The notes: generated by a model not told the origin, from the sequence alone. A stretch of 37,886 bases of DNA from Myxococcota bacterium (GCA_025934105.1 JAICYS010000021.1:1-37886), one strand, 5' to 3'; counted from the stretch's first letter, positions 26,019 to 37,271 are shown. A program made the numbers and translations.

Positions 26019-26555
26019 TCATCCTGGGCGCGCGGCCTCCCTTTCCATGGCCACCGCTCGTGGAAATAGAATCTTGTCCTCCAGCTCGACGTGGCAGGCG
26101 AGATCGGCGTCGAACGCCTGCAGCGCGCGGCAAAGCTCCTGCACCCGCGGGCCCGCGTCCTCGGGCGCCTGGAAGCCGTGGCTGGCGGCGCGCATCTGCT
26201 CGAGCGCCCTCTCCGCTTCGCCGTGCTCGAGGATCATCATGCGAATGGGGTTGGCGACGCTGCCGAAGCTGGACGCGGGCGGCGGCGTGCCGTTTCGCCG
26301 CGCCGTCTCGATGCGTTCGATCAGCGGAAACAGCACCGTCTCCTCTTTGGAGAGATGGCCGGTGAGCTCGCGAGAGAGTCGCTGGAACCCGGTCTTGAGG
26401 CCGGCCAGCGTGGCAGCCTGACGAGTGTTCTCGGCGGCGGCCGACACCAACTCGGCCGCCAACCGCGCCATCTGCTCGCGGCAGAAGCTGTGGTGGACGG
26501 CGACGATGTGCGCCGTCAGCTCGGCGAGCGAAGCCTGGTTCCAATCTGGCGTCAT
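26019..26555 (-). CDS. Hemerythrin-domain iron-sulfur repair protein (RIC/YtfE-like)
   Basis: A 178-residue di-iron four-helix protein. Likely iron ligands are H16 and H21/H22 (HIVAVHH), H67 and E71 (HLSKEE), H111 (ILEHGEAE), and H155 and E159 (HVELED). This pattern is that of the RIC/ScdA/YtfE C-terminal domain, which repairs iron-sulfur centres damaged by nitric oxide. The short N-terminal ScdA domain is missing, leaving only the hemerythrin part. The gene starts ten bases after the cytochrome b/c stop, so it is likely co-transcribed with the nitrate reductase genes. That fits a role against nitrosative stress (inference). Confidence 0.85.
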   Translation of the reverse strand: MTPDWNQASLAELTAHIVAVHHSFCREQMARLAAELVSAAAENTRQAATLAGLKTGFQRLSRELTGHLSKEETVLFPLIERIETARRNGTPPPASSFGSVANPIRMMILEHGEAERALEQMRAASHGFQAPEDAGPRVQELCRALQAFDADLACHVELEDKILFPRAVAMEREAARPG

Positions 26556-26565
26556 GACGCCGATG

Positions 26566-27993
26566 CTACCGCTTCACGGGCGCCGTGCCGGCGGCCGGGG
26601 GAATCTTGTGGCGCGATTCCAGGAAGGCGATCAGGCTGGCCAGATCCGCCTGACTCATGTTGCCGCGGTAAGAGGGCATGTTGGTCGCTCCGCTGTAGAT
26701 GCGGGTGGTGATCTGATCGGCGTTCATGCGGTCGCCCGCGTCGCTCAGGTCGGGGCCGCGAATCCCGCCGTAGCCGTCGACCGTATGACAGAACTCGCAG
26801 GCCTTGTCGTAAAAGACCTTGGCGCCCACGGCCACCGGCCCGGTGGTCGTCCCCACCACCGCCGCCGGCAGCGGGGCCGCTGCCAGCCGCGGCGACCAGG
26901 GGGCGCTCGCTCCCATGCGACCGAAGTGATACACGGTGAGCACGATCGCCGCGACGATCACCAGCGACCACGGCCGCCGCAGCGGGCTCCGCTCGCCCCG
27001 ACTGGCGACGAACGGCAGGAAGATGAGCAGCACGGCGAAGGTCAGCGGCGCCAGGATGATGACCGCGTCTTCGCTCCAGCGCGGAATCACCGACAGCAGC
27101 GCGTAATACCAGAGCAGGTACCAGTCGGGCTTGGGCGAGGCGCCGATCAGGGTCGGGTCGGGCGGCCGCCCCAGCGGCTCGGGTCCGATCGCGATCGCCA
27201 GCCCGACGATCACCAGCACCACCAAGCTGCCGAACACCGCGTCCCGCCAGGCCGCGTTGGGCCAGAACGGCTCGCCGTCGCGCGCCAGCAGCATCTTGTA
27301 CCAGACGCGATAGGTGCGAGGGTCCACGGGCTGGCCCGCCTTGGGCGGCTCGGAGATGCCGTTGTGGACGACCAAATAGAGGTGCAGCGCCAGGATCAGG
27401 AAGATCAGCGACGGGATGAAGAAGACGTGGGCGGCGAAGAATCGGCTCAACGTCGCCCCCCCCGCCGTGTCGCCGGCCAGGATGAAGTGCCCGAGCCAGT
27501 TGCCGATGCCGGGGCTGCGCCCGGCCTGCTCGGCCGCCACCACCGCCGACCAGAACCCGTTCTGATCCCAGCGCAGGAGCTGCCCCGTGAAGGCCATGCC
27601 GAGGGTCAGGAACAGCAGCACCACGCCGGTCAGCCAGTTCATCTGCCGCGGGTACTTGTAGGCGGCCATCAAATACACGCGGATGGCGTGGACGCCGATC
27701 AGGATCACCATCGCGGAGGCGCCGAAATAGTGGATGCCGCGCACGATGGAGCCGAACCGCGCGCTGCTGATGAAAAGCAGCGTCGAATACGCCTGGCCCG
27801 AGCTCGCCACGTAGGCGCTGGAAAGCGCGACGCCAGTGACGATTTGCAGCAGGAAGACGAACAGCGTGGCGCTGCCCAGCACGTACAACCACGCCGCCTT
27901 GCGCGCCTTGGGCACGGGATGCAGCAGCAGCGGCCGCAACATGGCGGAGAGGCCGGTCAGGTCGTCGAACCAATTCCAAGCGCGTCGCAGCAT
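26566..27993 (-). CDS. Cytochrome b fused to C-terminal cytochrome c
   Basis: A 475-residue quinol-oxidising membrane protein. Haem b ligands are H88 and H102 in one helix and H189 and H204 in another. The spacings of 13 and 14 residues are the b6-type pattern. The quinol-site motif is PDWY (289-292) instead of PEWY. About eight helices are present, after which a linker of some 40 residues leads to a class I cytochrome c domain with C399-E-F-C402-H403 and probable methionine M439 (TNMPSY). ATG 27993 lies eight bases after the Rieske stop. It would form a bc-type complex with that protein. Its place in the nar operon suggests a dedicated quinol route during nitrate respiration. Confidence 0.9.
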   Translation of the reverse strand: MLRRAWNWFDDLTGLSAMLRPLLLHPVPKARKAAWLYVLGSATLFVFLLQIVTGVALSSAYVASSGQAYSTLLFISSARFGSIVRGIHYFGASAMVILIGVHAIRVYLMAAYKYPRQMNWLTGVVLLFLTLGMAFTGQLLRWDQNGFWSAVVAAEQAGRSPGIGNWLGHFILAGDTAGGATLSRFFAAHVFFIPSLIFLILALHLYLVVHNGISEPPKAGQPVDPRTYRVWYKMLLARDGEPFWPNAAWRDAVFGSLVVLVIVGLAIAIGPEPLGRPPDPTLIGASPKPDWYLLWYYALLSVIPRWSEDAVIILAPLTFAVLLIFLPFVASRGERSPLRRPWSLVIVAAIVLTVYHFGRMGASAPWSPRLAAAPLPAAVVGTTTGPVAVGAKVFYDKACEFCHTVDGYGGIRGPDLSDAGDRMNADQITTRIYSGATNMPSYRGNMSQADLASLIAFLESRHKIPPAAGTAPVKR

Positions 27994-28001
27994 GGGAAGG
28001 C

Positions 28002-28547
28002 TCAGGTGATGGGCAGCGGGCTGGCCAGAATCTGCACCCGGCCGTCGGCCACCCGGACCGGATAGCGGCTGAGCGGCCGCGGCGGGGGGCCGGACGCCAC
28101 CTCCCCGTTGGAATAGAAGACTCCGCCGTGACAGGGGCACATGAAAAGGTCGGCGTCGGCCAGCCACCGCACCGGGCACCCGAGGTGGGTGCAGTCCACC
28201 GAGAAGGCCACGAACTCCTGCTCGGCGGTGCGGCGCAGCCAGGCTGCCGTCTGCGCGGTCACCCCGGCCCAGGGGAGCGGCGAGGGATCCGCGAAGGCCA
28301 CCTGCACGGTGGCCCCTAGCGCGAACTGCGCCACCGGACCGACGTCCCGCCAAAGCCGCGGTGTGCGCCGCAGCCCCAACAGGAATCCGACGCTGGGGAT
28401 GGCCACCGCCGCCGCCGCCACCGAGCCCGTCGCGATGCTGATGCGCGTGAGGAACCGGCGTCGGGCTTCGTTGAGACAGCCCTGGCAAGGCTGACCGGCA
28501 CCGGGCGGCACCGCCGCGGGCGACTCCCCACCGTCAGGCTCAGCCAT
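28002..28547 (-). CDS. Rieske [2Fe-2S] protein, TAT-type
   Basis: A 181-residue Rieske subunit of a cytochrome bc complex. Cluster ligands are C119 and H121 (CTHLGC, with C124 as disulfide partner) and C137/C139-H140 (CPCHGG). The N-terminus has a twin-arginine-like motif ARRRFLTRIS (29-38) before an apolar anchor (40-58), as expected for a folded cluster protein exported by TAT. Unusually, a C-x2-C pair (PCQGC, 20-24) stands just before the twin arginine, on the cytoplasmic side. ATG 28547 overlaps the narI stop by eight bases; GTG 28565 would add six residues. Confidence 0.92.
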   Translation of the reverse strand: MAEPDGGESPAAVPPGAGQPCQGCLNEARRRFLTRISIATGSVAAAAVAIPSVGFLLGLRRTPRLWRDVGPVAQFALGATVQVAFADPSPLPWAGVTAQTAAWLRRTAEQEFVAFSVDCTHLGCPVRWLADADLFMCPCHGGVFYSNGEVASGPPPRPLSRYPVRVADGRVQILASPLPIT

Positions 28548-29208
28548 GTCGATACCAGACGACACGTTGATAGGAGCGCCACAAATACTGAAGCGGGAAT
28601 TTGATGATGTGCACCAGGCGGCTGAACGGAAACACCAGGATCAGGAGGAAGCCCACCGCGAAGTGGAACCGGACCAGCGCCGGCAGGTAGGCGACACTGC
28701 TGCTGTCGGGATGCAGGCTGGCCAGCGACCAGAACCACGGCACGGCGGTGTGCAGGTACCAGAGCCCGCCCCACCGGTTGAACAGCGCCACCGCGAGGCC
28801 GCTCGCCACCTGCACGAGCAGCAGCGCCAAGACCAGGCCGTCCATCGTCGAGGTCACGGAGCGTGGCAGCGCCGAATAGCCCAGGCGCCGCGCGATCAGG
28901 ATGACCAGCCCCATGAGCGCCAGCACGCTCAGCCCGATCCCCGTGCACTCGAGCACCAAGAGGCGCACGCGGTTGCCCAGGATCGCGTGCGCCAGGCCGG
29001 GAAAGAGCCCCGCCCCGAGGTGCGCCAGCAGCACCAGCGTGATGCCCCAGTGCCACGGCACCGAGCCCCAATACAGCTTGCGGTTCTCGAGCAATTGCGA
29101 CGACAGGCTCGAGTAGGTGAAGGGGCGCGCGTAGGCGCGATAGGCGCCCACGCCGATCGCCAGCACCAGCGCCACGTAGGGCAACACCACGAAGAACATC
29201 ACGCTCAC
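28540..29208 (-). CDS. narI: Respiratory nitrate reductase gamma subunit (NarI)
   Basis: A 222-residue membrane cytochrome b that oxidises quinol and feeds NarH. Five apolar helices. Haem ligands H53 (VPWHWG), H63 (LAHLGAGLFPG), H182 (VRFHFAVG) and H200 (SRLVHII) match the four histidines of E. coli NarI in spacing. The start is GTG 29208, overlapping the narJ stop as GTGA; an in-frame ATG at 29199 is an alternative. It is followed directly by the Rieske gene. Confidence 0.94.
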   Translation of the reverse strand: MSVMFFVVLPYVALVLAIGVGAYRAYARPFTYSSLSSQLLENRKLYWGSVPWHWGITLVLLAHLGAGLFPGLAHAILGNRVRLLVLECTGIGLSVLALMGLVILIARRLGYSALPRSVTSTMDGLVLALLLVQVASGLAVALFNRWGGLWYLHTAVPWFWSLASLHPDSSSVAYLPALVRFHFAVGFLLILVFPFSRLVHIIKFPLQYLWRSYQRVVWYRHG

Positions 29209-29696
29209 GCGGGGGCCTCCTCCTCGCCAGCCGCCAGCACCAGCGCTTCCAGCAAGGGAACGTAGGGGTTGCTATCGTCGCGCACCCGCTCGCTCAGCGC
29301 CCGCAGCGCCGGCAGCAGGAAGTGGGCGCGGAGCTCGCGCAGCTCGCCGTCGTCCGGCGCGGCGGCCATCAACCGCAGCAGCCAGCAGAGGTGGTCGGGA
29401 AGTTCGCTGCCGTGGTCCAGCGCGTGCCGCTGGAACAAGGCCTTCAGCTCGATCAGCATCGCGCTCCGCTTCCACTCGTCGGCGAAGAGGTGGTGGCTGA
29501 GGTTGAGCGTGCAGTCCGGCTGTAGGTCGAACGTGTGCGCGTAGACTTCCTCGAGCCCGTTCGGCCGCAGCGCCGTGGCTCGCCGGGTGAACTGCTCCAA
29601 GAGGCCGCGCACCGCCGAGGACGCGATCGCCTCGGGCGGCCGCGGCAGGCCCGCCGCGGGATAGTCGAAGAGCTCGGCGAAGGCCGCGTAGTCCAA
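29205..29696 (-). CDS. narJ: Nitrate reductase assembly chaperone (NarJ)
   Basis: A 163-residue cytoplasmic chaperone needed to insert the molybdenum cofactor in NarG and attach NarGH to NarI. It is recognised by position between narH and narI and by the all-helical TorD/NarJ-like sequence: DYAAFAELFDYPAAGLP at the N-terminus, EVYAHTFDLQPDCTLNLSHH, and LPDHLCWLLRLMAAAPDDGE. No ATG or GTG is available between the narH stop and the conserved N-terminus. The start is therefore probably TTG 29696, two bases after the narH stop, with GAGG about ten bases upstream. It is shorter than E. coli NarJ (about 236) but within range of other bacteria. Confidence 0.88.
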   Translation of the reverse strand: MDYAAFAELFDYPAAGLPRPPEAIASSAVRGLLEQFTRRATALRPNGLEEVYAHTFDLQPDCTLNLSHHLFADEWKRSAMLIELKALFQRHALDHGSELPDHLCWLLRLMAAAPDDGELRELRAHFLLPALRALSERVRDDSNPYVPLLEALVLAAGEEEAPA

Positions 29697-29698
29697 GC

Positions 29699-31186
<1,488 letters not shown>

Positions 31187-31190
31187 CGTT

Positions 31191-34100
31191 TCAGTCCATG
31201 GGCGGCTTGGCCGCCAGCTTGTGTACCAGCACGTAGCTGTCGCGATCTGTAGAGGGCGGACCGTAATCGTTGAATCGATAGGTGTGCTGGGCGTAACCGC
31301 CCACCATCAGAAGTGGTTTGAGCCGCATTCGCGTCAAGCTGTTGGTACCGCCGGCCCGATGCCCGCGTTTGGGAGAGCGGGGGAAGGCAATCGTGCGCTC
31401 CGGCGCGTGATAGAAAAGACACATGCCGCGCGGCAGGCGGGCGCTCACCACCGCGCGGGTCACCACCACGCCGTTGTCGTTGTAAGCCTCGACCCAATCG
31501 TTGTCGAAGACTCCCAGCGCCGCCGCGTCCTGATCGTTCAGCCACAGCGGCTCGATGCCGCGCGAGAGCGTCAACATCCGCAGATCATCCGAATAGGTGC
31601 TGTGAATGTGCCATTTGCCGTGCGGGGTCAAATACGCCAGCGTCAGCTTGGGTGATTCGCCCGGCTCGGCCGGTTCTTGCCCGCTGCGCGCGAGATGAAG
31701 GCTGTTCTCCAGGCTGATGGGCGGCTTGAACGTCGCCAGCCCCTCGTGAAACGCCGCGTAGGCGGGATGGTCGAGGTAATGGCTCTGGCGGCCGGTGAGG
31801 GTCCGCCAGGGCACCAGCCGCTCGACGTTCTGCGCGTAACCGGTGTAGGCACGCCCGTGGTTGGTGATGCCCGACCAACAGGGCGAGGTGAGCTCGCGGC
31901 AGGGCTGCGTGACCAGCGCGGCGAAGTCGTAGCGCACGGCGCGCCCCGGCTCGCCCAGGTCGGCCAGCTTCTGCCCGGTCTCCTTTTCGCGCGCCAAAAA
32001 CCCGCGGTAGGCGATCTCGCCGTTCGATTCGGGCGCGAAGAACAACACCGCGTTGGCCGCGTCGACCGGATCCACCAGCGAGGGATAGCGCTGGCCGTTC
32101 CACTCGTAGGCGGGCTGCGTGCGCGCGAACTCGTCGTACAGATCGGCGACCGGCATGTGAATGCCCCGATCCTCGACACCGTCCTGACGCAGGCCAGGTC
32201 CAAGCGCGCTGAAACGATGGACCAGGTTGACGTAATCGCGCTCGACCAGCGTGAGGCGCGGCATCGTCTGGCCCGGGATCGGCTCGCACTCGCCCAGCAT
32301 CCAGTCGCGCATCTGCGGCTGCGCCAGCTCGTCGGGCGTATCGTGCAGCAGCGGCGTCGCCACCAGGTCTTCGACCGGCTGCGGGAAGTGCGCCGGCGCC
32401 AGCTCGCTCACCTTGGCCGCCAGCCGGCGAAAGATCTCCCAGTCGGTCTTCGACTCCCAGCAGGGCGGCACCGCCGCGCTCAACGGATGCAGGAAGCTGT
32501 GCAGGTCGGTGGTGTTGAGGTCGTTCTTTTCGTACCAGCTCGCCGACGGCAGGACGATGTCGGAGTAGAGCGCGGAGGTGTCCATGCGAAAATTCAGGTC
32601 CACCACCAGATCCATCTTGCCGGTGGGCGCGACGTCCTTGAACGTGATGTCGTGCACCGCTTCGCGCGCCACCTCGTCGGCGATGGCGTTGTCGTGGGTG
32701 CCGAGATAGTGCCGCAGGAAGAACTCCTGCCCTTTGGCGCTGCTGTGAATGGCGTTGGCGCGCCAGATGAGCCAGACGCGCGGCCAATTGACGGCCATGT
32801 CGGGCTCCTGCACGGCGAAATGCAGCTGCCCGCGCCGGAGCTGCTCGACCACCTGCTTCACCACCCCGGCGTCGTCGGCGCCCGCCGCCCGCGCCTCGCG
32901 CACCACCTCCAGCGGGTTGCGCGAAAACTGCGGATAGAACGGCAGCCACCCGGAGCGCACCGCCCGCGCCTGGACGTCCATGGTGTGGTCCACCGCGAAC
33001 GGGCCCGTCGCCGGCGCGGGCTCGGGGAACCCTCGTTCATAGCGCCACTGGTCGCTGTGCACATAGTGGAACGACGGTCCGTTCTGCAGCCGCGGGGGCT
33101 TGTTCCAGTCCAGCGCCATGGCCAGCGTCACCCACGAGGCCATGGGGGTCAGCTTCTCCTGCCCGGTGTAGTGATTGAGCCCGCCGCCGTTCACGCCCAC
33201 GCAGCCGCAGAGCAGGAGCGAGGTGATGCTGGAGCGGTAGTAGACGTTGCTGTGGTACCAGTGGTTCAACCCCGAGCCGATGATCACCATGCACTTGCCG
33301 CGCGTCTTTTCCGCCGTGACGGCAAACTCGCGCGCCATCTGCACCACCGTGTTTCGGCCCACGCCGGTGTATTGCTCTTGCCAGGCCGGCGTGTAGGGCC
33401 GGGTCGCGTCCTCGTAGCTGGCGGCCTCGTCGCCAGGATCCAGCCCGCGCGCCACTCCGTGTTGCGCCATCAACAGGTCCAACACGGTCGTCACCGGGAT
33501 GCGCCCTTGCGCCGTGTCCACGTAACGGACAGGCACCTTCCGCAGGCGGCGCTGTTCGCTGCCGTGCTCGACGAAGGTCACCGGCAACGCGGCGTCGTGC
33601 TCCGGCAGCAGGGTGAGCTCCGGTGCCAGCTCGGCGCCGTCGACGCCGTCCTTCATCTCCAGGTTCCAGCGGCCCTTTTGCTGCTGCCAGCGGAACCCGA
33701 CCGCGCCCAGCGGCATGCGCGGCTGCCGGCTGCTCCGGTCCCAGACCAGCAGCTTCCAATCACCGTGCTCGACGGTCGCGTAGCGCGCCACGCGATTCGC
33801 ACGCAAGAACTGCCCCGGCTCGTACGCGCCGTCGGCCGCGGGCGTCAGCTCGACCAAGAACGGCCCGTCCGAGAACCGCCGCTGGTAGTCCTGGAAATAC
33901 TCCACCTGACGCTGGTGATAAAACTCGGTGAGGATGACGTGGTTGACGGCCATCCACAGCGCGCCGTCCATCCCGGCGTTCACGGGCACCCACCAGTCGG
34001 CGAATTTCGCCACCTGGCTGAAGTCGGGCGACAGCACCACCACCTTGGCGCCGTGCCCGCGCGCCTCGGCCAGGAAGTGCACGTCCGGCGTGCGCGTCAT

Positions 34101-34823
34101 CGACAGATTGCTGCCGGCCACCACGATGTACTTGCTGTTGAACCAATCGGCGCTCTCGGCCACGTCGGTCTTCTCGCCCCACACCTCGGGTGAGGCCGGC
34201 GGGAAATCGGCGTACATGTCGTAAAAGCTCAGGAGCGCCCCGCCCAGGAGCTGCAGAAAGCGCGAGCCGGCGGCATAGCTCAGCATCGACATGGCCGGGA
34301 TGGGCGAAAACCCAATCACCCGATCCGGGCCGTACTTTCGAATCGTGTGCAGCAGGGAGGCGGCGACGATCTCGAGGCACTCGTCCCAGGATGCGCGCCG
34401 GAATCCACCCTTGCCGCGCGCCCGCTGGATGCTCTTGCGCGCCTCCTCATCGTCCATCACCGCGGCCCACGCCTCCACGGGATCGTGGTGCCGCGCCCGC
34501 GCCGCCCGCCAGTGGTCCAGCAGCACGCCGCGCGCGTAAGGGTACTTCACCCGGATGGGGCTGTAGATGTACCAGGAGAAGACGATCCCGCGCTGGCACC
34601 CCCGTGGCTCGTAGGCCGGCAGGCTCCGATGGAGCTTGGGATAATCGAGCGCCTGCGTCTCCCAGGTGACGATGCCGTTCTTGACGAAGACGTTCCAGGA
34701 GCAGCCACCCGTGCAGTTCACCCCGTGGGTGCTGCGCACCACGGAATCGTGCTGCCAGCGGTTGCGATAGAAGTCCTCCCAGCTTCGCAGCTTGGGATTG
34801 ACCAGGTCTTGAATCCAGCTCAC
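31191..34823 (-). CDS. narG: Respiratory nitrate reductase alpha subunit (NarG)
   Basis: A 1210-residue molybdenum catalytic subunit that reduces nitrate to nitrite. The FS0 cluster motif is H33-x3-C37-x3-C41-x34-C76, with the histidine ligand typical of NarG. The molybdenum ligand is D206 in [18 protein letters not shown], the position of E. coli D222. No twin-arginine signal is present, so it should face the cytoplasm as in E. coli, unlike the archaeal periplasmic-side type. ATG 34823 overlaps the stop of the upstream cytochrome c gene (ATGA). Length is close to the E. coli protein (1247). Confidence 0.97.
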   Translation of the reverse strand: MSWIQDLVNPKLRSWEDFYRNRWQHDSVVRSTHGVNCTGGCSWNVFVKNGIVTWETQALDYPKLHRSLPAYEPRGCQRGIVFSWYIYSPIRVKYPYARGVLLDHWRAARARHHDPVEAWAAVMDDEEARKSIQRARGKGGFRRASWDECLEIVAASLLHTIRKYGPDRVIGFSPIPAMSMLSYAAGSRFLQLLGGALLSFYDMYADFPPASPEVWGEKTDVAESADWFNSKYIVVAGSNLSMTRTPDVHFLAEARGHGAKVVVLSPDFSQVAKFADWWVPVNAGMDGALWMAVNHVILTEFYHQRQVEYFQDYQRRFSDGPFLVELTPAADGAYEPGQFLRANRVARYATVEHGDWKLLVWDRSSRQPRMPLGAVGFRWQQQKGRWNLEMKDGVDGAELAPELTLLPEHDAALPVTFVEHGSEQRRLRKVPVRYVDTAQGRIPVTTVLDLLMAQHGVARGLDPGDEAASYEDATRPYTPAWQEQYTGVGRNTVVQMAREFAVTAEKTRGKCMVIIGSGLNHWYHSNVYYRSSITSLLLCGCVGVNGGGLNHYTGQEKLTPMASWVTLAMALDWNKPPRLQNGPSFHYVHSDQWRYERGFPEPAPATGPFAVDHTMDVQARAVRSGWLPFYPQFSRNPLEVVREARAAGADDAGVVKQVVEQLRRGQLHFAVQEPDMAVNWPRVWLIWRANAIHSSAKGQEFFLRHYLGTHDNAIADEVAREAVHDITFKDVAPTGKMDLVVDLNFRMDTSALYSDIVLPSASWYEKNDLNTTDLHSFLHPLSAAVPPCWESKTDWEIFRRLAAKVSELAPAHFPQPVEDLVATPLLHDTPDELAQPQMRDWMLGECEPIPGQTMPRLTLVERDYVNLVHRFSALGPGLRQDGVEDRGIHMPVADLYDEFARTQPAYEWNGQRYPSLVDPVDAANAVLFFAPESNGEIAYRGFLAREKETGQKLADLGEPGRAVRYDFAALVTQPCRELTSPCWSGITNHGRAYTGYAQNVERLVPWRTLTGRQSHYLDHPAYAAFHEGLATFKPPISLENSLHLARSGQEPAEPGESPKLTLAYLTPHGKWHIHSTYSDDLRMLTLSRGIEPLWLNDQDAAALGVFDNDWVEAYNDNGVVVTRAVVSARLPRGMCLFYHAPERTIAFPRSPKRGHRAGGTNSLTRMRLKPLLMVGGYAQHTYRFNDYGPPSTDRDSYVLVHKLAAKPPMD

Positions 34824-35440
34824 CGGGGATCTCCTTCGGCAATCTTCGGCGCGGCCGCCGCCGCGCGCGCCGTCTCCACCAGCCGGCGCCGCACGCCGCG
34901 CAAGCGGCCGCGCCCCGCTCGCCAGGCGATCAACACGAACAGCAGGAAGATCGCAGCGCCGATCGCCGCCACCTGCGGAGTCACGGCGGGCGGCGCGCTG
35001 GCCTGCGCGTGATGCAGGAAGGCCGCGACGTCTTGCTGCTCGTCAGGGGTGAGCGGCCGAGTCTTGTACAGCGGCACCATCGCCGGGAAGTACAGTGTCT
35101 TCAGCGCCGACTGGATCCCTTCGTCGCCCATCCGGACTGCCACCTGGGTCAGGTCCGGCCCCAGGGTGCCCCCGTTCGGAAAGGACAGCCCACCCACGCT
35201 GTGACAGCCGATGCAGGCGGGGCCGCCATAAGTGAACGACGTTTGCCCGCTGAACAGGCGCTCGCCCCGTTGGATGGCGGCAGGCGCGGGCAACGAAGCA
35301 GACTGCGCGTGGACATTGACGGGGGCAAACGTCACCCATACGGCTCCCACCAAACGAAGCCACCTTCGTGTTCGTTTCGCGAAACGAGTGGTCGGAGGCA
35401 ACGCGCGGCAATAGTAAGGCTGGCCGCGCGATTCCGCCAT
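34820..35440 (-). CDS. Membrane-anchored monohaem cytochrome c (NarC-like position)
   Basis: A 206-residue exported cytochrome c, first gene of the nitrate reductase operon. A basic N-terminus with signal helix ([19 protein letters not shown]) ends near residue 45. The haem motif is C76-I-G-C79-H80 and the likely ligand methionine is in [11 protein letters not shown]-terminal apolar anchor (about residues 150-170, [16 protein letters not shown]) is followed by a basic cytoplasmic tail. Its place before narG recalls the narC cytochrome of Thermus nar operons, but that one is dihaem; here I see a single CxxCH. It could accept electrons from the Rieske/cytochrome b complex encoded downstream. 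ATG 35440 has no good ribosome site; the true start may be a later GTG or TTG. Confidence 0.85.
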   Translation of the reverse strand: MAESRGQPYYCRALPPTTRFAKRTRRWLRLVGAVWVTFAPVNVHAQSASLPAPAAIQRGERLFSGQTSFTYGGPACIGCHSVGGLSFPNGGTLGPDLTQVAVRMGDEGIQSALKTLYFPAMVPLYKTRPLTPDEQQDVAAFLHHAQASAPPAVTPQVAAIGAAIFLLFVLIAWRAGRGRLRGVRRRLVETARAAAAAPKIAEGDPR

Positions 35441-35442
35441 CG

Positions 35443-35459
35443 TTGTCGATCATTGTCGA
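35443..35459. repeat. Direct repeat TTGTCGA, 10-bp period
   Basis: Two copies of TTGTCGA (35443-35449 and 35453-35459) lie just upstream of the cytochrome c start. A 10-bp spacing puts both on one face of the helix, as for a regulator binding in tandem. It could equally be chance in a short stretch. Confidence 0.3.
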
Positions 35460-35535
35460 GGCTCGACTGAGGATGGCGGTTCCTGGACCGCGGATCGCGG
35501 TCGGCTTCGCGCGACGCCCGCTTCTCCGGGCTATC

Positions 35536-35567
35536 CTGCAGCTATCTTGCCGCTGCTCTGCAGCTAT
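35536..35567. promoter_or_regulatory. Tandem repeat CTGCAGCTAT upstream of the nar operon
   Basis: CTGCAGCTAT occurs at 35536-35545 and again at 35558-35567, a 22-bp period or two helical turns. A further CTATC stands at 35531. Read towards the nar genes it is ATAGCTGCAG repeated. It is about 95-125 bp before the first nar gene, a normal distance for an activator site. I found no FNR box (TTGAT-N4-ATCAA) or strong -35/-10 in the 276-bp gap. A 16-codon arginine-rich plus-strand frame at 35619-35669 is not taken as a gene. Confidence 0.4.
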
Positions 35568-35716
35568 TCTGGGCGCCGAAGACCATTGATTGCAGGCACT
35601 TCCACGGCGACGGAGAAGATGACCGTCATGAACCGGCGACGACGTCATTTGCGATACGCGCGCGCCTGACGGACACGATCACACGACGCGATCGACGGCG
35701 AAGAAAGGAGAATGCG

Positions 35717-37159
35717 TCATCCCTGTACGGTCGGGCGTTTGGCCGAGTCCATCGCGATCGGGGAAAGGGCCGTCGCCACCGGCAGCTCGAACCAGAAGAT
35801 CGAGCCGCGAGGGACGGCGGATCTCACGCCCACGCGGCCACCATGGGCCTGAACCAAGCGTTCGACGGTCGCCAGTCCCAGCCCGATGCCGATGGTGTCC
35901 GCGCCGCCCTGAAAGTAGGGCTCGAAGATCCGCGACCGCATCTGTTCGGGCACGCCGGGCCCCGTGTCCTCGACTTCGAACCGCAACACCTCGGGGCCGA
36001 CCTCGATCGCGCGCAGCGTGACACGCCGGACCTCGCTCGATCCCATGTGCTTCATCGCGTTCCGGGCCAGATTCCCGAGGATGCTCATGAGCACGCCCGG
36101 ACTGCACGTGACTTCGACCGGCGGCAGGGGTTCGAGCGTGATCTCCACGTGCGCGCTCTCGGATTCCGACGTCAACCCGTCGACGAGGTCGGACGCGAGG
36201 GCGCAGATCTCCGTATGAGCGCCTGGTTCCGGCCGAGCGCCGGCGCGCGCGAACCGCAGCAGCGCGTCCACCATGGCGCGGACGCGCACCAGCGCGGTGA
36301 GGCCGCGCCCCGCCAGGCGTACGAGCTTTGCGTCGTCAGGGTAGCCGCGACGCGCGGTCTCCAGCGCGATCGCCGCGATCGACATCGGGCCCAGCAAGTC
36401 ATGCGCGACCCTGCCCGAGAACTGGTCCAGCTCCTGCGTCCGCCGCTCGGACTCCGAGGCGCGGTGTTCGGCGTGAACCCGGCTTTGATTCAGACCGGCG
36501 AGCGTCCGCTGGAGAAAGCGGGCGGCGAGGAAGGTGGCCAGGATCGCGAGAGCGACTGCGATGCAGTCGAAGATGATCAGCAAGGCCCGGGCAGCGCTGC
36601 GGGTGGCCAGGATGTCCAATCCCAGGCGCTGTCCCTGGCTGGCGTCGAACTCGACCAGCCTGCCAAGCGACGCGTCGAGCTCGAGCGCGCGCTGCCGCGC
36701 CAGCCGGACCACGTGGTCGTCGATACTCGGCGCCATGGCGCCGCCCCGTGACATCGCGCCGTCGAGCAAAGTCCGGACGGCCTCTGCAAACGCGGGGACC
36801 GCGGCGTGGAGCGGCTCGGCCAGCGATCGCTCGGTCGGGAAGAACGGCAGCGCGAGGTACGCGGCCACCGACGCTCGAATCTCTTCCTCGCCCGACCGGA
36901 TCTCGGCGAGCGGCCTGGCCGCTCGCTCGGGGTGCGCGTCGATCTCGTCCATGTCTACGATGATTTTCATCACCGCCCCGCGGGCGCGCGAGAGAAGCTG
37001 CACGCTGGGCATCGCGTTGCCCGCGATGTCGCCGACCCGTCCGGTAATGTTCGAGGCGTGATGCTCGGCCGCGATCGTCGCCACCAGGAACGTCACCACC
37101 ACGCTGGCGGTGACGGCCACCAGAATGCCGGCGGAGCGTATCGCGGGGCCGCGTTCCAC
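35717..37159 (-). CDS. Membrane sensor histidine kinase upstream of nar operon
   Basis: A 480-residue orphan histidine kinase. TM1 is at about residues 10-31 and TM2 at about 190-213, around an extracytoplasmic helical sensor containing AAYLALPFFPTERSL (99-113). The H-box is GRVAHDLLGPMS with H253, N-box NLARNAMKH (N367), G1 EDTGPGVP (397-404) and G2 GIGLGLA (424-430). There is no GAF or PAS domain, unlike the kinase at 2580. The start is GTG 37159, immediately before TM1. No response regulator follows; the next gene on the strand, 276 bp away, is the nar cytochrome c. A role in controlling nitrate respiration is possible but unproven. Confidence 0.88.
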   Translation of the reverse strand: MERGPAIRSAGILVAVTASVVVTFLVATIAAEHHASNITGRVGDIAGNAMPSVQLLSRARGAVMKIIVDMDEIDAHPERAARPLAEIRSGEEEIRASVAAYLALPFFPTERSLAEPLHAAVPAFAEAVRTLLDGAMSRGGAMAPSIDDHVVRLARQRALELDASLGRLVEFDASQGQRLGLDILATRSAARALLIIFDCIAVALAILATFLAARFLQRTLAGLNQSRVHAEHRASESERRTQELDQFSGRVAHDLLGPMSIAAIALETARRGYPDDAKLVRLAGRGLTALVRVRAMVDALLRFARAGARPEPGAHTEICALASDLVDGLTSESESAHVEITLEPLPPVEVTCSPGVLMSILGNLARNAMKHMGSSEVRRVTLRAIEVGPEVLRFEVEDTGPGVPEQMRSRIFEPYFQGGADTIGIGLGLATVERLVQAHGGRVGVRSAVPRGSIFWFELPVATALSPIAMDSAKRPTVQG

Positions 37160-37271
37160 TGTGGCCCGTCATGCTGTCAGCCGCGCCGCGCGGATACAAG
37201 CCGGGAAGGTCTCGCATTAGCTAGACCGCCTCCGGGCGGCACGTCGTCGGGCATGGTTCGCTGCCGCTCAC

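Noticed and set aside
35619-35669. A 16-codon plus-strand frame with a GGAG site in the nar upstream region
   Set aside because: Too short, arginine-rich and lacking any conserved feature; the ribosome site alone is not enough.
35441-35716. FNR/CRP-type operator for the nar operon
   Set aside because: Only a lone TTGAT half-site (35586-35590) was found; the partner ATCAA is absent at the required spacing.
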